Source: JAHHTP01 sp964587555 (lineage in GTDB: Bacteria; Bacillota; Clostridia; Oscillospirales; Ruminococcaceae). From it: a stretch of 64,000 nucleotides of DNA. The notes under the pieces are model-generated. The model made no database searches. It worked only from the letters and a program-made list of their open reading frames with translations, and was not told the DNA's origin. Positions 58,927-64,000 of this stretch are shown here, in pieces (within the stretch, counting starts at the first letter, position 1; the number at the start of each line of letters is the position of its first letter). The translations under genes and the position numbers were made by a program. The stretch is taken from NCBI GenBank assembly GCA_964587555.1, contig CAZPLR010000004.1:12469-76468 (forward strand), given 5' to 3'.

Positions 58927-59739
58927 TTATGCTGTGTTCTTCCTTCGCCTCCTGATGATGAAGATCACTACAGCCGCAATCAAAACGACAGCAACTGCCG
59001 GAATTCCGGCTGCTTTCAGCCAAAACGACCAGACAGGATATGTTTTGCCGTCAAACAGCGGCTGATCTAAACGTTCGCCAAGCGCCCCCTGCGAGCTTCT
59101 ATATTCATTCACCGTCATTCCAGCTTGTTCAGCCAATTCAGCCTGCTCATAGTTATACAAAATATAGTCGCGGGTTTTTATTATTGCGCTTGCGTCGTTT
59201 TCACGCAGAACCATCATCCCGTTTCTCGTTCCCTTTTCATATACCCAGATTGGGGCGCCTACATCGGCGGAATAAAAATAACCGATATCGGCGTCGGAAC
59301 GCTCGGAAAGAAGCGCCTGTTCGTCTTCCGCCAAACCAGCAATTTCCGTACAAAATTTTATATGCTCTTTCCATCCGGAAGATGGATTTTGCTGATTTAT
59401 GGTAAAATATGCAATCCTCTCATCCTCTAGATAAACAAAGAAAAGCCTGATCTGAGAATCTTCTTTGCCCGAGCTTAGAGCGTCCAGATCCTTCGAAGTA
59501 TATGCTGCGAACTCACTCTGCGGGTACTGCGTAAACACTGCAACTTCGATTGGATCGGAAACCGTTACCTTGGTCAAAACATCCTCCCCGTACAACGCGC
59601 TGATTTCGCGCTGCGCGATAGAAACTGCAAGATCTTTTTGCAGCTGCTGCTCGTCAACCTCAGCAAATACGGGAAGCGAAAATGGGAGAAGAAAAATACA
59701 CACAAGAACACACAGGAAACAATTACGCAGCTTTTTCAT
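58927..59739 (-). CDS. Secreted, C-terminally membrane-anchored protein of unknown function
   Basis: Signal peptide (CFLCVLVCIFLLPFSLPVFA, cleavage near residue 26), a 200-residue extracellular domain without recognised motif, then a C-terminal membrane helix (IPAVAVVLIAAVVIFII) and RRRRK stop-transfer tail. The repeated AYFTINQQNPSSGWKEHIKF / VYEKGTRNGMMVL pattern suggests a mixed beta fold. 270 aa. Its ribosome-binding site is a G7 tract, and a second G7 tract lies further upstream. Confidence 0.72.
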   Translation of the reverse strand: MKKLRNCFLCVLVCIFLLPFSLPVFAEVDEQQLQKDLAVSIAQREISALYGEDVLTKVTVSDPIEVAVFTQYPQSEFAAYTSKDLDALSSGKEDSQIRLFFVYLEDERIAYFTINQQNPSSGWKEHIKFCTEIAGLAEDEQALLSERSDADIGYFYSADVGAPIWVYEKGTRNGMMVLRENDASAIIKTRDYILYNYEQAELAEQAGMTVNEYRSSQGALGERLDQPLFDGKTYPVWSFWLKAAGIPAVAVVLIAAVVIFIIRRRRKNTA

Positions 59740-59848
59740 CGACCATCCCCCCCTGTTTATTTTTCAATAAGCGTTTTTTGTTTTTACTCATTTTGATCTC
59801 CCCTTTCATCTTGATCGTAATTTAAAAGCAGGAATGTAACATTTTTTG

Positions 59849-59891
59849 TTGTACAAATATTTACGTCCCCCCCTTTTATTTTATTGTACAA
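59849..59891. promoter_or_regulatory. Paired TTGTACAA palindromes upstream of the secreted-protein gene
   Basis: Two identical 8-bp palindromes at 59849-59856 and 59884-59891, centres 35 bp apart, in a very AT-rich leader (59755-60100). This spacing suggests a dimeric regulator but is unproven. The rest of the 360-bp stretch shows no gene. Confidence 0.3.
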
Positions 59892-60100
59892 TCTTACTTG
59901 ATTTATTTTATAAATTTATTGTGAATGTTTTTTTATTTTTTTGTAAACATATATTCGACAACTGCTGACACGTTCTCGTCGGAGTTCTTTTTATCCAGCA
60001 AAAATATGAACCTATAGCGCGGAACCTTTTGCGATATCAGGAGATCCTTTATCGTACCGTTTTTTCCGTTTCTCATCAATTTTGGGGAAAACGTTTCTGA

Positions 60101-61246
60101 TCATTGCTCCGACTCTTTTGCAATGCGCTTCAGCGCGCAGATAAACCGGGAAACCTCCGCCTCGGTGTTAAAGCATCCCGGCGAGAAGCGCACTAAGCCG
60201 GTCTGCATCGTATGGAGCCTGCGGTGCGCGATGCCCGCGCAGTGATAGCCGCCGCGCACTGCAAAGCCCGACCGATTCAATTTCTGCGCAGTAATCTCCG
60301 AAGCTTCGCCGCAAAGGGTAAAGGAAACGATCGGCACTGAAACGTCCCACTCCGGCGGCGTAGAATAGATTTTTGCCTGCGGCATCGCGTATAGCGCATC
60401 GGTCAGTTTTTTACAAAGCTTTAGGTTTTTTTCCGTCTGCTTTTGAATTCCGTGATTCAGCAAATAGCTTGCCCCTGCGTGCAGCGCGCAGATGCCAACA
60501 GTTGGAATCGTACCCGCCTCAAGCGATTCCGGCGGCGAGTCCGGCTGATCCGGCGAAAGCGACTCGGTTCCAGTGCCGCCATATAAAAGCGGCGGAATGC
60601 GCACCCGTTCCGAGAAGATTAGTATGCCGGTGCCGGTGATGCCGTAAAGCCCCTTATGTCCCGACATACAGAGGATATCAATCTGATCCTCCTCCAAATG
60701 AAGCGGAATAACACCCGCCGCCTGCGCCGCATCGACAATGAAAAGGATGCGCCTTTTTCGGCAAAATGCGCCGACCTCCCGCACCGGCAAAATCCGTCCG
60801 GTGACGTTAGATGCGGCGGTCATCACAATCGCCTTGGTGTCCGGACGCACCATCCGGCACAGATTCTGCATCAGTTCAGTCCGGCTTCCGCCGGTGGAGA
60901 AGATGCGGTAGCGCAGCCTGCCGTTTTTTCTTTCCTGTTCCAGCGGGCGAATGACTGCGTTATGCTCTAAATCACTAGTCAGCACATCCGCGCCGTTTGG
61001 TATTGCACGAATTGCCATATTCAGCGACATCGTGCAATTCGCTGTAAAGATGACCCGCTCCGGCTGCGCGCTGAACAGTTCGGAGAGCAGATTGCGGGTT
61101 TCGAATACCTTTTTAGAAACACGGATAGAAATATCGTGTCCGCCGCGCCCGGGATTTCCGCCGTAGCGGGTAACGCCCTCCGCCGCCGCACAGATAACCT
61201 CCGGGGGTTTGGGGTAGGTCGTGGCGCTGTTGTCAAAATATATCAT
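60101..61246 (-). CDS. Class V aminotransferase / cysteine desulfurase-like enzyme
   Basis: PLP enzyme of the NifS/CsdB-like group. MIYFDNSATTYPKPPEV opens the protein; the PLP lysine is in CMSGHKGLYGITGTG near residue 200, with VDAAQAAGVIP before it; a C-terminal GGYHCAGIAHRRL contains the conserved cysteine region. 381 aa. Adjacent to a DUF3343 gene, a pairing associated with sulfur or selenium delivery in clostridia. Substrate (cysteine or selenocysteine) is not proven. Confidence 0.87.
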   Translation of the reverse strand: MIYFDNSATTYPKPPEVICAAAEGVTRYGGNPGRGGHDISIRVSKKVFETRNLLSELFSAQPERVIFTANCTMSLNMAIRAIPNGADVLTSDLEHNAVIRPLEQERKNGRLRYRIFSTGGSRTELMQNLCRMVRPDTKAIVMTAASNVTGRILPVREVGAFCRKRRILFIVDAAQAAGVIPLHLEEDQIDILCMSGHKGLYGITGTGILIFSERVRIPPLLYGGTGTESLSPDQPDSPPESLEAGTIPTVGICALHAGASYLLNHGIQKQTEKNLKLCKKLTDALYAMPQAKIYSTPPEWDVSVPIVSFTLCGEASEITAQKLNRSGFAVRGGYHCAGIAHRRLHTMQTGLVRFSPGCFNTEAEVSRFICALKRIAKESEQ

Positions 61247-61284
61247 AAAAGCTCCTTTCTGCCGCCTATATCACGGCGGCAAAG

Positions 61285-61314
61285 AAAAAAGCGGGAGAAA
61301 CTTGCTCCCGCTTT
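61285..61314 (-). terminator. Terminator between DUF3343 and aminotransferase genes
   Basis: AAAGCGGGAG pairs with CTCCCGCTTT with a T6 run on the minus strand. It may attenuate read-through from DUF3343 into the aminotransferase. Confidence 0.8.
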
Positions 61315-61320
61315 CCGAGA

Positions 61321-61548
61321 TCAAGCCTTCATTGTATCGGTCAAGCGTATCCTGTGTACTTGGCAAAGATTTAGCGCTCTGCCCAACTCGCTTGTCTTCA
61401 CAAGCAGCCGATAGCCGCAGCCTTTGCCGCTTACCGATTCTGGAATGCGCTCCATTCGTGTATGAATAGCGGCTTTTTCAAAATAATACGCCGCTTTGTT
61501 TGCGTAGGTAACGGAAGGAAAAAGGATCCAAGTGCTTTGCTCATTCAT
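61321..61548 (-). CDS. DUF3343 putative Se/S carrier-like protein
   Basis: 75 aa. FPSVTYANKAAYYFEKAAI and CGYRLLVKTSELGRALNLC match DUF3343 (putative sulfur/selenium carrier), with a central Cys in SGKGCGYRL. Upstream of the class V aminotransferase on the same strand, so a sulfur or selenium transfer pair is likely (inference from family context). Confidence 0.83.
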   Translation of the reverse strand: MNEQSTWILFPSVTYANKAAYYFEKAAIHTRMERIPESVSGKGCGYRLLVKTSELGRALNLCQVHRIRLTDTMKA

Positions 61549-61623
61549 GGTAAACCCTCCAGACTATTGTTTGTGACGGCGATAAAAACCGCCGCTTTAT
61601 GATATGCAGCTTTTCGCCCATGG

Positions 61624-61652
61624 TTGACTATCCGTCAAAGGTATGTTATAAT
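61624..61652 (+). promoter_or_regulatory. SigmaA-type promoter for the cREC gene
   Basis: TTGACT and TATAAT with 17-bp spacing, 35 nt before the start. Confidence 0.8.
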
Positions 61653-61687
61653 GAAGAAAAGTAAATATAGAAGGGTTGAACATTGGT

Positions 61688-61984
61688 ATGGCAATGGGAG
61701 CAAAGCTATTTTTGGACGATATTCGGCCTTGCCCGGATGGATATATTTTAGTCCGCAATTACAAGGACTGCATCACGCTTTTGGAAAACGGCATTTTTGA
61801 ACTCGTTTCTTTAGATTACTCGCTCGGCGGGTACCGCACGGGCTACGACGTTCTCACTTGGCTCGACACGCATAAGGAGCATCTGCCGCAAAAATTCCGT
61901 ATCCACTCTACCCACCCTTACGGCGAACAGCTCATGCGCGATTACATTGAAAATCACTTTCCACAGGTCGAACTGATTCGATAA
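61688..61984 (+). CDS. Cyclic-phosphate processing receiver-domain (cREC) protein
   Basis: 98 aa. AKLFLDDIRPCPDGYILVRN and SLDYSLGGYRTGYDVLTWLD match the cREC receiver domain, a response-regulator-like fold associated in the family with cyclic nucleotide or RNA 2',3'-cyclic phosphate processing. Asp residues in LFLDDIRP are conserved. Start ATG 61688 has AGAAGGG at 12 nt; TTG 61676 is the alternative. Single gene with own promoter and terminator; no RNA repair partner is adjacent. Confidence 0.8.
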   Translation: MAMGAKLFLDDIRPCPDGYILVRNYKDCITLLENGIFELVSLDYSLGGYRTGYDVLTWLDTHKEHLPQKFRIHSTHPYGEQLMRDYIENHFPQVELIR

Positions 61985-61996
61985 AAATACAATAAA

Positions 61997-62034
61997 AACC
62001 GTTAAGAAGGGACTTCCCTCTTAACGGCTTTTTA
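61997..62034 (+). terminator. Terminator of the cREC gene
   Basis: CCGTTAAGAAGGGA pairs with TCCCTCTTAACGG, followed by T5. Confidence 0.88.
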
Positions 62035-62092
62035 CATATCAAATGCTGGGCAGGAGTGTTTCCTGCCCAACAACCTTATTTTTGAGAAAGGA

Positions 62093-63874
62093 TTATTTAT
62101 AAAGCGGGCCGTAAGCTGCGCAGGCTCTGTAATCGGCTGCTTCCAAACTTTCGGTGCCGTATGCAGCCCAGTCGTGCGGACGGAAGATATTGCCTTCCTC
62201 GACATTATGCATCGTGACTGGAATACGCAGCATCGAAGCTAAGGTAATCAAGTCGCTGCCAACATGACCGTAAATGGTGACGCCGTGGTTCGCCCCCCAG
62301 TTCGCCATCACTGAGTAAACGTCGGTAAACGCACCTTTGCCGGTTAAGCGCGGTGCAAACCAAGTGGTCGGCCAAGTCGGATCGGTTCTCTGATCCAGCT
62401 TATCGTGAACTTCATCCGGCAGGATGCAGGTGTGACCCTCGGCAATCTGAATCACCGGTCCTACGCCATCGACAATGTTGATGCGCAGCATCGTAATAGG
62501 CATCTCAGCAACCGTCTTAAAGTGCGAAGAGAACCCGCCCCCACGGAAATACTCGTAATCGGCGCGGCACCAGTCGGTCGCATTCAAGCAGGCTTTGATA
62601 TCCTCTTCGGTCATATCCCACCACTTTTTCATCACATGTACGCCGTTTTCAGTGGCAGCGCCAGTACCGTCGAGCGCAGTCGCACCGGAATTGATCAGGT
62701 GGATGATACCGTTTTCCGCATAGCCGTTTAATTCATAACCGGTAACGCGCTTCACTGCATCCGGGCTCCAATAGGTACGCACGTCGTGGAAGCACGGCGC
62801 GCAGTTGGTCACTAAGGTCGAAAGCAGCATCGCAAGACCGTTGCAGGTGTCGTTCTCGGTTGCAAATGCAAACGGCGCCTTCTTGCCGTTCCAGTCGAAC
62901 GAGGAAGCCATGATCGCCTCCATAAAATCGCCGTTCGGCAGCCAGTCGGTCCACATGCGCTGCCCTTGGAAGCCGCCGACAATGCCGTTTCTGCCCAGAG
63001 CCTCTTCCTTCCAGCCCATCTCAGCAAGCTTTGGATTGCCGAACATGATATCCTTTGCAATGATAGTCATCTTTGCAACAAACTCCCAATCCTTGTCCGC
63101 CGGAACTACCTTAGACTTGGTAATGACCGCCGGGAAGGTCTTAGAAGCGTTCTTGTCGAAGCCCTCCTTGCAATTTTCTTTGATCCAAGCAAGCGCCTTT
63201 TCATATTCCGCCTCGTCGTAGATGCCTAAGGTCATTCTGCGCAGGATCTCGGTCATATCGACCCATTCGGCGCGCAGCCCAAAATATTTCTGCATCACGT
63301 TCGCATCGCAGTAAGAGCCGGCAATGCCCATCGCAATGCCGCCTAGGTTGACATATGCTTTGTTGCGCATCTGACCAACCGCAATTGCGCAGCGAGCAAA
63401 ACGCAGAATCTTTTCCGCGACATCGGCAGGGATCTCGGAATCATCTTTATCCTGCACATCATGCCCATAGATCGAGAACGCCGGCAGACCGCGCTGCGCA
63501 TGCGCCGCTAAAACCGCCGCCAAATACACCGCGCCCGGACGCTCGGTGCCGTTAAACCCCCAAACTGCTTTGATAGTCTTAGGATCCATATCAAACGTTT
63601 CTGTTCCATAGCACCAGCACGGCGTGACCGTCAAGGTAGCGACAACGTTTTCTCTTGCAAACTGCTCCGCGCATTTTGCACTTTCCGCACCGGAACCAAT
63701 CGTACAGTCGGAGATCACGCACTGCGCAGGCGTGCCATCCTGATAGCGGATGTTTGCTTCAATCAACGCTTTCGCCGCGCGTGCCATGTTCATGGTCTGC
63801 TCTTCCAAGCTCTCGCGTACGCCGCCCCAGCGGCCGTCGATGGTCGGACGAATTCCGATTTTCATTTTAGACAT
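62093..63874 (-). CDS. fucI: L-fucose isomerase
   Basis: Interconverts L-fucose and L-fuculose (also D-arabinose) with Mn2+. 593 aa, close to E. coli FucI (591), and recognisable throughout: IGIRPTIDGRWGGVRESLEE, WGFNGTERPGAVYLAAVLAA, NDTCNGLAMLLSTL, YFRGGGFSSHFKTVAEMPIT and GANHGVTIYGHVGSDLITLA. No fucose kinase, aldolase or transporter is visible beside it, but the window ends 126 bp upstream of it, so an operon may lie outside. Confidence 0.94.
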   Translation of the reverse strand: MSKMKIGIRPTIDGRWGGVRESLEEQTMNMARAAKALIEANIRYQDGTPAQCVISDCTIGSGAESAKCAEQFARENVVATLTVTPCWCYGTETFDMDPKTIKAVWGFNGTERPGAVYLAAVLAAHAQRGLPAFSIYGHDVQDKDDSEIPADVAEKILRFARCAIAVGQMRNKAYVNLGGIAMGIAGSYCDANVMQKYFGLRAEWVDMTEILRRMTLGIYDEAEYEKALAWIKENCKEGFDKNASKTFPAVITKSKVVPADKDWEFVAKMTIIAKDIMFGNPKLAEMGWKEEALGRNGIVGGFQGQRMWTDWLPNGDFMEAIMASSFDWNGKKAPFAFATENDTCNGLAMLLSTLVTNCAPCFHDVRTYWSPDAVKRVTGYELNGYAENGIIHLINSGATALDGTGAATENGVHVMKKWWDMTEEDIKACLNATDWCRADYEYFRGGGFSSHFKTVAEMPITMLRINIVDGVGPVIQIAEGHTCILPDEVHDKLDQRTDPTWPTTWFAPRLTGKGAFTDVYSVMANWGANHGVTIYGHVGSDLITLASMLRIPVTMHNVEEGNIFRPHDWAAYGTESLEAADYRACAAYGPLYK

Positions 63875-64000
63875 AAGTAATCACCTTTCTTATTTTTCGT
63901 TTATATAAAGCCGCGTTAAGTCGGATCGACCGCTTTACCATGCGGCAAATTATATACTGAGCCATCCTCATCCGCATTATGTCAAAAACAAGGAGTTGTA

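Noticed and set aside
1..64000. CRISPR arrays, tRNA or rRNA genes, insertion sequences, prophage
   Set aside because: No regularly spaced repeats, cloverleaf sequences, transposase motifs or phage structural genes were seen by eye; a dedicated scan would be more sensitive.

Overview
This window reads as a chromosomal segment of a Gram-positive, endospore-forming Clostridia, most likely in the Oscillospirales/Ruminococcaceae neighbourhood. The evidence is the sporulation genes (yqfC, yqfD, a ylbJ-like gene and a spoIIQ-like gene), Firmicutes gene orders (phoH-ybeY-dgkA; ylxM-ffh-rpsP-khpA-rimM-trmD; ecfA1-ecfA2-ecfT-truA), an IspH-S1 fusion, an FMN-riboswitch-controlled ECF substrate protein, and DUF3793, DUF2325 and DUF3343 genes. 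Base composition is moderate. Shine-Dalgarno sequences are AAAGGA-like, TTG starts are frequent, and many promoters are TTGACA-17-TATAAT type. No tRNA, rRNA, CRISPR array, insertion sequence or prophage was seen. Placement below class level is inference.

Layout. 1-4.8 kb (minus): dgkA (cut by the window edge), ybeY, phoH, then rlmH, a WalJ-like hydrolase and murA behind a long structured leader. 5-6.2 kb: a lipid kinase followed by an assembly gap. 6.5-11.5 kb: ribU with FMN riboswitch, serC-serA behind an attenuator-like leader, a SpoIIQ-like M23 protein, and HPr. 11.7-15.4 kb: the ylxM-ffh-rpsP-khpA-rimM-trmD translation/secretion operon. 15.5-22.8 kb: cmk-plsC-ispH/S1 and neighbours, an RpiR regulator, a lone fumarase beta subunit and a DivIVA-like protein. 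22.9-25.6 kb: sporulation genes in divergent orientation. 25.7-34.4 kb (plus): ruvCAB, a methyltransferase, the ECF energising module, truA, a DUF5711 protein and CvpA. 34.5-41.8 kb: ClpE-like ATPase, VanZ-like protein, CCA-adding enzyme, SLOG/MutT/YcxB operon and a Gfo/Idh/MocA oxidoreductase. 42-45 kb: a complete preQ1 operon (queD-queE-folE-queC-queF) behind a preQ1 riboswitch and terminator. 45-54 kb: accessory stretch with an amidohydrolase, a collapsed NUDIX gene, a gene split by the second assembly gap, an iron-box-controlled DUF2325-DUF3793 operon, a Sel1 protein, uvrB, a CaCA antiporter behind a yybP-ykoY (Mn2+) riboswitch, and remnants of decayed genes. 54-64 kb: HTH/SPFH pair, pentapeptide protein, CNNM-type membrane protein, secreted protein, class V aminotransferase with DUF3343, cREC protein and L-fucose isomerase.

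How parts connect. The RibU substrate protein can be energised by the EcfA1-EcfA2-EcfT module 22 kb away. FolE feeds QueD, QueE, QueC and QueF to make preQ1, whose level the leader RNA should sense. Two near-identical DtxR/IdeR-like palindromes, one over the DUF2325 start site and one upstream of a broken gene, suggest a small metal-dependent regulon. Both runs of 100 N are flanked by exact 55-bp duplications, which point to de Bruijn graph (k=55) contig overlaps and not to real repeats.
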